Source of the DNA: Trigonopsis variabilis
Taxonomy: Eukaryota; Ascomycota; Trigonopsidomycetes; Trigonopsidales; Trigonopsidaceae
Assembly: GCA_003707065.3 (NCBI GenBank)
Contig: PPXM03000006.1
Location: forward strand, 248,001-312,000
Length of the DNA: 64,000 bases
Reading direction: 5' to 3'
A program made the translations under genes and the position numbers. The notes beneath the pieces are model-generated. The model was not told the DNA's origin. It made no database searches and saw only the letters and a list, made by a program, of their open reading frames with translations. Below, one piece after another: positions 11,195-22,808 of the stretch; the stretch's first letter is position 1; each line of letters starts with the position of its first letter.

Positions 11195-11815
11195 CTACTC
11201 GTTTCGGAGCATTCGAATTTCCGCCTCTAGTTGCAAATTCGCAAGGTTAGCTTGCAAAAGCCTATCGACACCATCACGCCAGCGTTGATCGAGGTACTGA
11301 AATTTATCTTTAGATGCAAGTTGCAGTCGTTTCCGGTGCGCGTTTATAGCCTCGATTTCTTGCTCCAGCGCTTCCAGAGCATCTTGAGAAGGCCTTAGCA
11401 CATCGTTTTCAAGAATATCATTGCCAATAAGCCATTGGTTCTTGCCGTATTCGGACAACAAATCAAGATTTTGTTTCCTATCTTTGGATAACTCCAGTAG
11501 AGCACAAGCGTGCTCTATAGCTTGCTCTGATTTATCGTTAGGGTTTATTTCGTATCTGGCTAAATCTATCCCTGTAATGTGCTGGCCGCTGCCAGCATTT
11601 GAGATCGCTTCCTCAAGTAGAGAAGAGAGGGCAGGTTCTTTAAGAGGAGGAATGGCAGCGTGAGGAGAACAGAGAGGGAAGGATCTTAGTTCACTATCAA
11701 CCAGCTGGTCAACACTTTTCCTCGTTGAGTCCAGTAGGGGTTTATCTATGTCTATACCACAGTTAGAGAGAGCTCCAGGCCAAATAATGGACTTACAAGG
11801 TAAAGAATCTGCCAT
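11195..11815 (-). CDS. pre-mRNA-splicing factor SPF27 (BCAS2/Cwf7)
   Basis: A 206-aa intronless protein of the BCAS2 family, a core part of the Prp19/CDC5L (NineTeen) complex that activates the spliceosome. Visible family features are the ERY-like segment ITGIDLARYEINP, the coiled-coil middle with LLELSKDRKQNLDLLSEYG and NQWLIGNDILENDV, and the conserved C-terminal heptads (LEALEQEIEAINAHRKRLQL, LANLQLEAEIRMLRNE). Length matches human BCAS2 (225 aa) and fission yeast Cwf7 (187 aa). It shares a 231-nt divergent promoter with Snf7. Confidence 0.82.
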   Translation of the reverse strand: MADSLPCKSIIWPGALSNCGIDIDKPLLDSTRKSVDQLVDSELRSFPLCSPHAAIPPLKEPALSSLLEEAISNAGSGQHITGIDLARYEINPNDKSEQAIEHACALLELSKDRKQNLDLLSEYGKNQWLIGNDILENDVLRPSQDALEALEQEIEAINAHRKRLQLASKDKFQYLDQRWRDGVDRLLQANLANLQLEAEIRMLRNE

Positions 11816-12046
11816 GGCTAGAGACTCAGGAGAAGAAATCGAGAGCTAATTAATTCTAAACAGACTGCTATATAGGCTCAAGCGGCTTCAAGAACGAGGA
11901 TCGTACCCAAAATAGAGATTGCGCTATTGTCGAAGAGAACAGAGACTCGGTTAGCTGCGGTTGTTAGGCGCCACCAGGTTACGGCGGTAGATAACAACAT
12001 CTCCAGTTGAGGAGAGGAGGAACAAGAGATTGAAAATCGAATCAGT

Positions 12047-12841
12047 ATGTGGGGATACTTGTTTGGTGGAGGCAGTCAAACGAAGAAAGATGCGCCTAAG
12101 AAAGCGATCATAGAGATGCGGACTCATCTTGAGACGTTAGCGAAGAAGGAGAAGCATTTGGAAGGATTGATAGCAGAACAAGAGAATCTTGCCCGGAAGA
12201 ACGTTAATACGAATAAAACAAGTAAGTTTTTGTGCAGGAGATCATGTCTAAGAGTGTGTGGCTAACATCAATTTTTGCGATCTTACGAAGAGAGGTGAAG
12301 AGGCCGAGTTAGTCATTTTACTGAGCAAGGCTAAATGGATCTTCATTGACCTTTGGGATCGTTTGACGAGATAGTTGCTAAAAATGCTCTTAAAAGGAAG
12401 AAGCAATATGAGACCGAACTGATCAAACTACAGGGACAGATCACGAATTTGGAGACTCAATGCAATACACTAGAATCGGCGAATCTCAATCTGGAGACCA
12501 TGAAGATCATGCAACAAGGAGCAAAGGCTATGAAGAATATTCATGGGCCTCTTGATATTGATAAGGTCGACGCTACATTGGATGATATCCGTGAACAGGT
12601 AGCCCTATCGGATGAGATTTCCGATGCCATTTCTAGGCCATTAGGTCAAGATGTTGACGAAGATGAACTAGATGAGGAATTAGAGAACTTGGAACAGGAA
12701 ATGTTGGATGAACGAATGGTCAGTGCAGGCCCAACGCCGGTGAGCAAATTACCTACTGCACCGGTGGAAGAACCAGCAACAGCAGTCTCTGATGATGAAG
12801 AAGAGGAGCTACGTAAACTCCAACAAGAGATGGCTCTGTGA
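12047..12841 (+). CDS. SNF7: ESCRT-III subunit Snf7/Vps32
   Basis: Main polymerising subunit of ESCRT-III, acting in multivesicular body formation and membrane scission. Exons 12047-12221 and 12375-12841 around a 153-nt intron give 213 aa. The junction NTNKT-I-AKNALKRKKQYE matches yeast Snf7 residue for residue in length. Conserved parts: basic N-terminal helix (MWGYLFGG), SANLNLETM, QGAKAMKNIH, DIDKVDATLDDIREQ, EISDAISRPLGQDVDEDEL, and a C-terminal MIM1-like helix ending EEELRKLQQEMAL for Vps4 binding. The intron is longer than its neighbours, so a further intronic element is possible. Confidence 0.95.
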
Positions 12842-13297
12842 TGATTATGACTCGACCAGCAAATCGGCGAGTAGGGTACTGATCGCCAAACTCCATCCGG
12901 CGACGTCCCTCCTCGTCTGTTTACTGGAGCCAACATTCCTTATATGTTATTCCTTTATGGTGTTTGTGTGTGACTATTGTTTACTGTGAGATTTTTGATG
13001 TAATACATGATGCTATTGGTTCCATAGTGGCTATTGTCATCACTTTTCCCATTTGTTCTGTAGTTGGCTGATTCATTTCCTTACTATGTTACACGGTGCT
13101 TAATAGAGGATTCAGGAATGTAGAAGGAATGGTAGATATGAATACACAGTAGGTAGAGATTCTCTTTCACACTGAATGCTCGCCCTTCAGCCCTCCAGCT
13201 CGCTGTTCTTGGTAAGTAGTCAGTTGTACAAGTCTATTAGCAGCAAGTGCACTATTTTCTGCTGCTTTTTCTACCTGCCAGTCAGAGCGTACGGAAG
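12842..13297 (+). other. intergenic region with a probable 5'UTR intron
   Basis: 3' flank of Snf7, then the likely promoter and leader of the small gene starting at 13298. A donor GTAAGT at 13212 and an acceptor CTGCCAG ending at 13281 define a good 70-nt intron. If the ATG at 13176 in the upstream exon is used instead, it yields only a 25-residue product. Confidence 0.4.
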
Positions 13298-13496
13298 ATG
13301 TCTGCCTTCTACAACCATTTTAACTACCTCAAAGAGCATATGGACATTCACTACAAATATAAACCACAACTGTGGTATGCTCGTCTCTCGCGGGATTGCG
13401 TAAATGTCTGAAGAGACTAGGTACCCGGAGCAGTTATTCAAGGCTGTGCGTAGACATCTGCCTCAGCCTTTAGCGACAGTTCCCATCTGGGGGTGA
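13298..13496 (+). CDS. small spliced ORF of unknown function
   Basis: I do not recognise this product. Exons 13298-13374 and 13421-13496, joined over a 46-nt GTATGC...CTAG intron, encode 50 aa beginning MSAFYNHFNYLKEHMDIHYK and ending LATVPIWG. Codon use in exon 1 looks coding (rich in TTC, TAC, AAC, CTC, GAG), and the 5'UTR intron just upstream supports a real transcript. No TM segment, no cysteine pair and no known motif. It ends 30 nt before the PKA regulatory subunit ATG, so it could be an upstream reading frame or an alternative 5' part of that mRNA; the reading frames do not join cleanly. Confidence 0.35.
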
Positions 13497-13526
13497 CGCC
13501 TCCTTCTTTCAGACCAGCCGCTAACC

Positions 13527-14489
13527 ATGAGCACCGAAGAAGAACGAGATGTGGTGACCGACCTGCCAATTGGCCAATTTCGAAACTTTTCTTTTGCAGG
13601 AGAGACGGCTGTGGGTGATCGGGCTGTTGGAGCCCTACCGCAGAACTACTCTCGAATGCGACGAGAGAGCGTTAGTGCCGAAACGATCACGCCTTCCAAG
13701 ACGAGCTCATGGACACCTCCGGTATATCCCAAGACGGCCAAGCAATTGGAGCGGTTACGAGCAAGTATTGAAGGGAATTTTTTATTTCGAAGCATCGATG
13801 ATGATGCGTTGAGTTTGGTGTTGGGTGCGATGGAGGAAGTTGATCCGTCATCAACGAAAGCAGGCAAGGAAGTTATCAAACAGGGAGATACGGGAGATTT
13901 CTTTTACGTGGTTGAAAGTGGAGAATTTGATGTGATCAAAGATGGACAACATGTGGGAACAGTCACAAGTGGAGGATCGTTTGGAGAACTGGCGCTCATG
14001 TATAATGCTCCTCGGGCGGCGACAGTGAAATGTACTAAAGATTCTCAACTTTGGCGGCTCGACCGGTTAACATTCAGACAGATTCTTTTGGATCGGACGA
14101 CTCAAAAACGCAACATGTATGAAAAACTTCTACAAGCGGTTCCAGTTCTCAGTTCGCTGGAGCCCTATCAACGAGCGAAACTGGCAGATGCTCTTGAAAC
14201 CAAATCTTACGAACCTGGCAAGGCGATAATCAATGAAGGTGATACAGGAGACAAGTTCTACATCATAGAGAGTGGTCAAGCTGACGTGATCAAATCGGAG
14301 AAAGGTCTCGTAAAGACATTGACTGCTGGTGATTACTTTGGCGAACTAGCGCTCTTGTTTGATCAACCGCGGCAAGCCTCTGTCATTGCAAAGACCAAAC
14401 TCAAAGCTGCCATCCTTCAGCAAAATGGGTTCGAACGCCTATTAGGTCCTGTTGTTCAGGAAAAATTACGAAGTTTAGCGCCAAAGTGA
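13527..14489 (+). CDS. cAMP-dependent protein kinase regulatory subunit
   Basis: Binds and inhibits the PKA catalytic subunit until cAMP is bound. The 320-aa frame has the inhibitor site RRESVS (residues 45-50; Ser at the phospho-site, as in RII/fungal types) and then two cyclic-nucleotide-binding domains. Their phosphate-binding cassettes are GGSFGELALMYNAPRAATV and GDYFGELALLFDQPRQASV, each with the Glu and Arg that hold cAMP. Fungal homologues are usually 400-500 aa and begin with a dimerisation/docking helix pair; I find none here or upstream. A pyrimidine-rich acceptor (CTTCTTTCAG) ends at 13506, so an upstream exon is possible, but an in-frame TGA lies just before it. Confidence 0.93.
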   Translation: MSTEEERDVVTDLPIGQFRNFSFAGETAVGDRAVGALPQNYSRMRRESVSAETITPSKTSSWTPPVYPKTAKQLERLRASIEGNFLFRSIDDDALSLVLGAMEEVDPSSTKAGKEVIKQGDTGDFFYVVESGEFDVIKDGQHVGTVTSGGSFGELALMYNAPRAATVKCTKDSQLWRLDRLTFRQILLDRTTQKRNMYEKLLQAVPVLSSLEPYQRAKLADALETKSYEPGKAIINEGDTGDKFYIIESGQADVIKSEKGLVKTLTAGDYFGELALLFDQPRQASVIAKTKLKAAILQQNGFERLLGPVVQEKLRSLAPK

Positions 14490-15068
14490 GAAAGATCTGG
14501 CTTATTTCTTGAACCCCTTGCTAGAGGATCGACAAGGTATGATATTAGCTCTTTGACCGCGGGCATGCTCTTGCGATTGTTCATTCTTTTGGAAGCTCAG
14601 GATATAATGTCCGGTCCCTTGCGTGCATCGCTTCCTGGCCCCTATCGCACCATGACGGAAAATGCTCGTTGACCAAAATTGTATAGCAGTAGCTACGACC
14701 CTGGCAAACAGTCACGACTCTGCTCTAGACAGTTACTTGCTTTTTACACCTCGGTTGGATAATTTATATTAGTATATTTATGTACGTCTTGTAAGGTCTG
14801 CTGTAGTCTCTGCGGTGTGACATTATCGCCCAGCTTGAATAAGCCATTACACTGAAACTATCAACTGTTCGTACAGTGAAGTAACACAGCAGGCGTTTTA
14901 AATAAGATCTTCTTCAGTTATTGTGTGCCGGTTTGGACTTGAAACGAGGTTGGCTCGAGGCAATTGGACGTTGCTGGCAATGGGAAGGAAGGTCAAGTGA
15001 CCGGCCACCTCAACCAAGAAAAAGACCCCACGCCACTGTGCAACAACCACCAACTCTCTTTGGACATC
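14490..15068 (+). other. intergenic region
   Basis: 3' flank of the PKA subunit gene and promoter of the CBM48 gene. AT-rich around 14755-14790 (likely 3' end formation). Short ORFs only; no RNA gene or repeat is seen. Confidence 0.5.
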
Positions 15069-16805
15069 ATGCCTACTTATACATTTACATGGTAAGTTCT
15101 GCGCAAGTTCGTCGCAGGATAAGCGCTTGCATTGAATCAAGCTGCGATAATTACACCGTGATATTTTTCTTTGGGTCTCAATTGATTTAGCGATGAATGG
15201 ATTATATCATTGACGAGCTGTTCACTTTAAAAAGACAGAACGAGTTACTGACATTACTTAGGACTAAACCTGCTTCAGATGTTTACGTCACTGGTACTTT
15301 TGATAACTGGTCTAAAACTTTGCCTTTGGTTCAACGCGCCGATGGCACTTTTTCGTTGACAGTGCCTTTGAGAGATGACGAACCCATTTATTACAAGGTA
15401 AGCCTCCAGATCAAGTCTTGAAGAAGAGAATTCTGCTCAGCCGTCTGTTGATTTGTTATTTGTTTGTGCAGTTGAGTATTGTGTTTCATATTACTGTCTC
15501 CTGCTGGTTCTCATGTCTGAGCCTCGTAAGGCGCTCCATAGTCATTACAAGCGAGCGCCGTGCAATGGAGATGGACACTTGGAAAACCTGTGACCCTATG
15601 TTATGATGCTCTGGACAAGCGATAACTTGACTTCTGGATATATATTTCCATTTTATTGGTTAGCTAACTTGATGCAGTACGTCGTTGACGACAAATGGAT
15701 CACCGATCCTTCTGCTCATATAGAGCGTGACTCGTCCGGTAACGAGAACAACGTATTAAGAGCTGCGGATTTGGACTACTCTCCTGTTATCCCTGAAAGT
15801 GGTCTCCCAGTGGGTCACACCAACACCGCATCATCGAAACGTCAGGATGCTGCGCCCACTGTGATGCCCACTGAGACCCCTAATTTCCTTGGTACTCCGG
15901 GTCCTGTCATTCCTCAAAATGCTTCGGAGATCAAAGAATTTTCTGAAGTTTCCACCGTGGATCCTAAATCTCTCAACACACCCGAGGTCAAGAAAGCGTC
16001 AAAGAGCAAAGGAAAGAAGAAGAAGAAGTCGACCAAGAAGAAGTCCTCCGGTTCCAAACTGGAAAAGTCGGCCTCTAGTTCTGATGATGCAACGCCCAAA
16101 TCTGATGTGAATGCTATCCCTGGTGGCATCGCTGGTGAAACAGATATCCCAGCTACCTCTGCCTCTGTTGCACCAGAGGCCGAGAAAAATATTGACCCTC
16201 CTTCGAAGGATGTTCTTGAGGGCAGTTCTGGCGTAGAAGCTAGCTCTGCTCTTGCGAACGCCAAGGCTAGTGCGATCGAGACCGCTCCCGTCGATGCTAT
16301 CAAAAGTGAGACTTCCAAGGTTCTCGGTTCTGATTCTACCAATCCTGTTAAAGGTGCCGATTTTGATCCCACGACCGGTGAACCCAAGGCCAAACCTGTT
16401 ACCGGGGATTCTTCCGAGGTTAAATCTAGCCTTCTGGTTTCTGAAGCAAAGGACACTGTGGACAAAGCAGTACCTACTCCAGAAATTAAAGAGCCTGAAC
16501 CCGCTGTTGCTGAGACGGCAGCTGAGCCGGTCGGCGTGTCCGCCCCTGCTGCCGCTGCTGCTCCATCGTCCTCCATTCAAGCTGCAGAGGCACAAGCAGC
16601 TAGCACTACTAAACCCGCCACGGACTCTAAAGTTCAGGAACCACTCAAGTCTAAACCTGCGACCGAACCTAAGACCCAGGAAGCAGGCAGTGCTAAACCT
16701 GAGAGCAAACCCACTGGCTCCGAACCTGCGAGCACCGAGCCCGCCAAGAAGAAGAAGAAGGGTTTCATGGGCAGGATTAGGAAGGCTTTGTCGCAAGCAT
16801 TTTAG
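15069..16805 (+). CDS. CBM48/AMPK-beta-like glycogen-binding domain protein
   Basis: Exons 15069-15091, 15262-15397 and 15678-16805 give 428 aa. The first 23-nt exon joins to make MPTYTFTWTKPASDVYVTG; the next junction makes EPIYYKYVVDDKW. Together they form a complete N-terminal CBM48 domain (residues 1-95; TGTFDNWSKTLPL, ITDPSAH, SGNENNVL), as in the Crp1/Mdg1 family and AMPK beta subunits. The remaining 330 residues are disordered: a Lys-rich block (KSKGKKKKKSTKKKSS), a long Ala/Glu/Pro/Ser/Lys stretch, and a basic amphipathic end KKKKKGFMGRIRKALSQAF. No catalytic domain. Yeast Mdg1/Crp1 touch on pheromone signalling and DNA-structure binding; the role here is unknown. Introns of 170 and 280 nt are long for this window. 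Confidence 0.82.
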
Positions 16806-17245
16806 GCTTTTCTGGTCCACAATCATCCCCTCTACCTGGCTATAAATGTCGGGCTTCCTTTATTGGGTTTGCTGGATAGCAAGACTGAGTCTATGCGACT
16901 CAGAGAGTGTATTATGTTTTATTTATTTATTGTATTATGTATCCAACTTCCTTTAGTATGTATCGTCTACCTGGTAAAGGCTATGTTGCCATTGATCGAT
17001 GCCTCTCGTAAATAGACGCTTCTCGTAATTCTTGTATTCTTGCATGAGATAAATATGTCAGTCCTTGCTAGGTGTGCTATAGCTTGATTATAACTGCTCC
17101 AGTGCACTACTTTACTGGTTTCTGTAGTGCATAGTGTGCGCATTACCGAACACATTCCAGCAACAACCTCAATCAAGCTTCCTGTCACAATCCAAAACGA
17201 AAAAAGAATAAAGTAAATCCAAAAAAAATAGCAAAAAAGAAAGTT
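16806..17245. other. intergenic region
   Basis: 3' flank of the CBM48 gene and 3' side of the tRNA-Trp gene (minus strand). AT-rich with poly-A runs that are T-runs on the tRNA strand. No ORF of note. Confidence 0.5.
17221..17238 (-). terminator. RNA polymerase III terminator of tRNA-Trp
   Basis: On the minus strand the tRNA 3' end is followed within 8 nt by a run of six T (17238-17233) and shortly after by eight T (17228-17221), the usual Pol III stop signal. Confidence 0.75.
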
Positions 17246-17337
17246 GACACGGACAGGAATTGAACCTGCAACCATTCGATTGACCCTCGTACTAGACGAC
17301 GCTGGAGTCGAAAGCTCTACCATTGAGCCACCGCATC
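17246..17337 (-). tRNA. tRNA-Trp(CCA) with a 21-nt intron
   Basis: The full cloverleaf can be drawn: acceptor GATGCGG / CCGTGTC (two G-U pairs), D arm GCTC-AATGGTA-GAGC, anticodon stem TTCGA / TCGAA, loop CT-CCA-G, T arm GCAGG-TTCAATT-CCTGT. Anticodon CCA is at 17305-17303. The intron (17301-17281) starts one base after the anticodon, at the canonical 37/38 site. Mature length is 71 nt before CCA addition. The internal A and B boxes are present in the D and T arms. Confidence 0.95.
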
Positions 17338-18249
17338 ACTTGTTGTTGTCGCTATGTCTTGCTAGCACTATTACACCTATTATTGCTTACTAAGTTTGGT
17401 AGTTACTTTTGCCCTGCACTTTTACTTAATTTTTTTCTCTTCTTTGGTAGTTTTGAGTTTGAGCTTTATAATATTTCTTGCAAAGTGTCAAAGTCTTGCG
17501 GACCTTTGATACAGGTGAACAAAGTTGTCATGTCTATCCTGGTTATCCTGTTCTGTCTGTCAGTAAAACCTAAGAAATTCATCCTCACGCTTCTCCAAAT
17601 GATGACATCCAGAAATCAATTTCTCTTGACAGGCTAATTGGGGCGAGAAAAGTACAGAGCAAGTGGAGCGCATGTACGGGCCAATTATGGCCAAGTGTGA
17701 TAGCAGTCGGTAGGGTGTCAGGAACGAGAGAATCAATGTACATGACAGTTGAAACCACACAGAGTGGTTTTCCGCAAAGCCTTCATCTTCTAGCCATGAG
17801 ATACGTGTACATATCCTAAGAAACAGCTGTCTGAGTAGTACATGGAATACACAAGACAGAATACACAATACCTTCCACAACAACCATGTTAATATATTAT
17901 ATCATAAATGTGTCACTAGCAGATCAACAGTTCTAAATAGCTCCTCAAAGAGAGTCTCTAGTAGCATGTCAGACAAGATCAGCGGATGTGTCCAACACCA
18001 CTTTGAGGAGCAGGAGAGAGTCTGGCATCTAAGGCTAACACGACTACTTCAGGGAACACGAACGCTACCAAACAACTGGTGAAAAGAAAATCTTAAGAGC
18101 TTAAAATCCCTAGAAATTAAGGCGGCCGCATAAGACGAGAAGAAGTTATCTGATCTCGTCTCGTCGTAACCTGACGCAAATGACGTTACCGCTATTTGCT
18201 GAATCATCCATTTCCACATTCACCCTTTATACACAAACAGTTCGACACA
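17338..18249. promoter_or_regulatory. intergenic region and Dabb-gene promoter
   Basis: Upstream of the tRNA 5' end and of the Dabb-domain gene. Only short, unrelated ORFs. An inverted repeat AGACGAGA / TCTCGTCT with a 13-nt loop lies at 18133-18161, about 90 nt before the Dabb ATG, followed by another TCGTCG copy, and may be an operator. Confidence 0.45.
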
Positions 18250-18582
18250 ATGGCCATCACTCATGTTGTCTTGATCAAACTGAACGAAAATACGACCTCA
18301 GAGAGCGAGAAGATTTTCATTCAAGGACTGAAAGACTTGAAGAATTTATGCAAGAAGGATGGCAAGCCTTACATTCTGTCGTTTGAATCCGGCGAAAACG
18401 TCTCAATCGAAGGGCTGAACCACGGATACAGCTATGGAATGGTGTCCAAGTTCCAAAGCAAGGAAGACCGAGACTATTACGTTAAACATGATGCTGATCA
18501 CGTTGCCTATGTTAAGAAAGTTGGTGAACTCATTAAAGCTGGCCAAGGTGATATCCTTGTTCTTGATTTTGAATCCTCTTAA
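18250..18582 (+). CDS. stress-responsive Dabb (A/B barrel) domain protein
   Basis: A single-domain 110-aa protein. The start MAITHVVLIKL, the middle SFESGENVSIEGLNHGYSYG and the end YYVKHDADHVAYVKKVGEL match the dimeric alpha-beta barrel Dabb family, whose members include stress-induced plant HS1 proteins and small lyase/cyclase-like enzymes. The conserved H-x-V near the start and the K-x-D-x-D-H-V-A-Y segment are present. The actual substrate is unknown. The next ATG upstream is in another short segment and lacks homology, so 18250 is preferred. It ends 119 nt from the convergent pyridoxal reductase gene. Confidence 0.85.
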   Translation: MAITHVVLIKLNENTTSESEKIFIQGLKDLKNLCKKDGKPYILSFESGENVSIEGLNHGYSYGMVSKFQSKEDRDYYVKHDADHVAYVKKVGELIKAGQGDILVLDFESS

Positions 18583-18701
18583 GCGAGTTTAGTAGGAAGA
18601 AATAGAAATTAATCTTCAGATAGTGTGGAAGTACGAAATTACAGGCAGCAGCAGCCAGGTTCAGACGTATGACTAACGGCAACTCAAAAGCATTCATTGA
18701 A

Positions 18702-19737
18702 CTAAGCAAACAACAACTTCGTAGCAAATTCAGGATAGCGAAGACCCTGGACTGGGAAAGAGAGCACCAATTTCTCGATTTTCTCAAAGACGGCCTCCGG
18801 CAAAGGATCAAGCTGGGCATAATTCTCCTCGACTCGGGCAACAGTAGTACATCCTGGAATAGGCAGGATATTCAGACCAGGGATTCTGTTGTTAAACTTG
18901 AGAATCCAAAGGAGAGCCAGCTGCGCAGGAGTGATGTGTAGCTTGTTGGCTTCTTCCTGCAGGGCTTCGACGAGTTTGAGATTCGACTCTAGATTGTCTC
19001 CTTGAAATCGGGGCACGAGATGTCGGAAATCGCCTTCAGGAATCTCTTTGGACGACTTGATCTGTCCGGTAAGGAACCCTCGTCCAAGGGGAGAGTAGGC
19101 AACCACGGGGATGTCGAGCTTGGCACATGTCTCGAGCACTCCATTCTTTAGTGCTTCTTGTTCCCAGATGGAGAACTCAATCTCTACCGCAGAGATAGGA
19201 TGAACTTTATTGGCACGTTCGATAGTCTTGGCGCTAACTTCGCTCAGAGAAATCCCACCAATCTTTCCTGCCTTGACATACTCGGCAATGGCTGCAATTG
19301 TAGTTTCAATGGGGACGTCAGGGTCAACTCGGGCGGCCTCAAAAAGATCGACTTTCTTGTTGGGTAGGAGACTTAGAATATTATCAATCGATCTCTTGAC
19401 TCCTTCGGGGGAGCCATCAGGGTGAAGAGTCTGAAGATTTACTCCGCCTTTGATTGATAGAACCACCTTATCTGCGTACTCAGGATTCGCGGTAAAGAAG
19501 CGATTGAGAAGCTTCAAGTTGAGCGTAGGCTCCGGTGCTCCATAGAACTCGCCTCCGTTCCAAAACTTGGCTCCCTTGGCATAGGCTGCCTTCAACACTG
19601 CAAAGGCTTGTTCATCAGGGGTCTGATTGGCTCTCCTAGCGCTGTTAGTATTCGACTTTTCGATCTGCTCCTTACCAGGTAAAGCCCATGAGGCCAAAAC
19701 CGAGTTTACCAACGTCTTTGCCGAGAACTTGTACCAT
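18702..19737 (-). CDS. plr1: pyridoxal reductase, aldo-keto reductase family
   Basis: NADPH-dependent reduction of pyridoxal to pyridoxine in vitamin B6 salvage. Exons 19737-19676 and 19635-18702 around a 40-nt intron carrying a perfect TACTAAC branch site give 331 aa (fission yeast Plr1 has 333). The AKR barrel is complete: N-terminal GKLGFGLMGFTW across the splice, catalytic Tyr in GGEFYGAPE, catalytic Lys in LSIKGGV, GISLSEVSAKTIERA, AYSPLGRGFLTG and cofactor segment ILPIPGCTTVARVEEN. The usual catalytic His position reads EAARVDPD, the Arg-containing variant expected of the AKR8/Plr1 group. Function is inferred from this similarity. Confidence 0.9.
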
Positions 19738-20715
19738 TTTATATTATAAGATTTAACTTGATCTGTTATACTGTTCTTCGCGCAGCCGTCGCTTTAAATA
19801 TTTACCGATTATTATCGGTACGCGTACCATCGTCAAAGCCCTGGCGTAAATCCGTTGCGATACGGCCGACCGACGGCTTTACACGTCACCTCGGGAATAG
19901 CCAACACAAAGACTTTTCCGAGCTACTTTGGTAAATTATACTAGTTTTACTTGTCACAGGTAAATGAAAGCCGTAATTCTCGGATATAAGACCGTTCATA
20001 CGCCTATTTACCATCATATGATGCCACCGTTGACGAACCAAACGGGATGAGTACACGCGTCAATCTCTTTACTTCTCTTGAAGCATACGCCGAAGAATTC
20101 ATACTATCAGACAAGGGCCGTTGGATCGAGCTTCTACACCGAGGAGCACAGCATCAAAATGGGGCATGGCTTTGGGGCATAGCAATTGATTGGTTTTCAA
20201 AGCCTTGAATGGGCTCAGAGCTATGACACCTCATCTCTCGAAGTGTATTATTCATTCGCAGTGCAGTTGTAAGGCCCGCCTCCCTCAGACGGTGCCTTTC
20301 ACGACCATTTGCTAACCTCAACACAAGCCCTCAGCATCTACATTTTGCATTTTTAGTCCAGCATTTTCGGTGAGTTGTATTTAAAACTAGGATTCCCGCA
20401 TGACAGGACTGTTGTGCTTTCTCTGTGGGCCACTCTGAGGACAACAATGGGCGATCTGGTAACACAAGGCTGCGTCGACAGGAGTGAATGTCAAGAGCTC
20501 TGCGAGCTTATGCTAACAAGACTGCATCCCAAACCCCTCACGCCTTCAATTCACTCTTGTGAGCCGTCCATAACCGGGAGAATGTTCTAATCTGATTACT
20601 CTAAACCGTTTTTGCTCTCGCCGGGCACGATTCGCCCGCAACGGGCAGCGCCCACGTGACTGTGGGGCCCAAATGGCATCACCACCTGATCCGCCGTTTT
20701 GATCAACCCACGGCG
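19738..20715. promoter_or_regulatory. divergent promoter region (pyridoxal reductase / P5C dehydrogenase)
   Basis: No gene is seen in this 978-nt gap. Near the reductase lies ACCGAT-TATT-ATCGGT, overlapping the palindrome GGTACGCGTACC (19804-19828). Near the dehydrogenase lies GCCCG-CAA-CGGGC (20634-20646), then an E-box CACGTG about 60 nt before the ATG. Such CGG/CCG arrays suit zinc-cluster regulators. Confidence 0.45.
19804..19828. promoter_or_regulatory. overlapping palindromes upstream of pyridoxal reductase
   Basis: A 6-bp-arm inverted repeat (ACCGAT, loop TATT, ATCGGT) runs into a perfect 12-bp palindrome GGTACGCGTACC. It is about 67-91 nt upstream of the reductase ATG, in the expected core-promoter zone. 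Function is unknown. Confidence 0.4.
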
Positions 20716-22513
<1,798 letters not shown>

Positions 22514-22808
22514 ACGGGGCACGCAGACCCTGTTGCGAAGGTGAATGTTACGGGACCAGGGCAGATCAGTTGGGCAAGAATGGATCCCGTTACATTAAAA
22601 GAAAACCAGACATGGGACTAGCGATGCCTTTGTCTATAACTTTAAAATACACATGGAGAACAAAAGCGTACAATGTAGAGAGCAAAAATACACGGAAATT
22701 ATGAGAAATGACCGACAACACCCATGGTTCAAGGAATGCAAATGAAGGGAGAACGATAAGATCGTTTTTATCGGCGCCTGTACCGACGATGCGCAAGGAG
22801 GAAGGAAA

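Noticed and set aside
15914-16826. Long antisense frames (220 and 275 aa) in the CBM48 gene
   Set aside because: They arise from the low-complexity Ala/Ser/Lys coding region on the plus strand and have repetitive composition without domains.
17323-17637. 104-aa hydrophobic ORF
   Set aside because: Begins inside the tRNA-Trp gene and follows AT-rich intergenic DNA; no family match.
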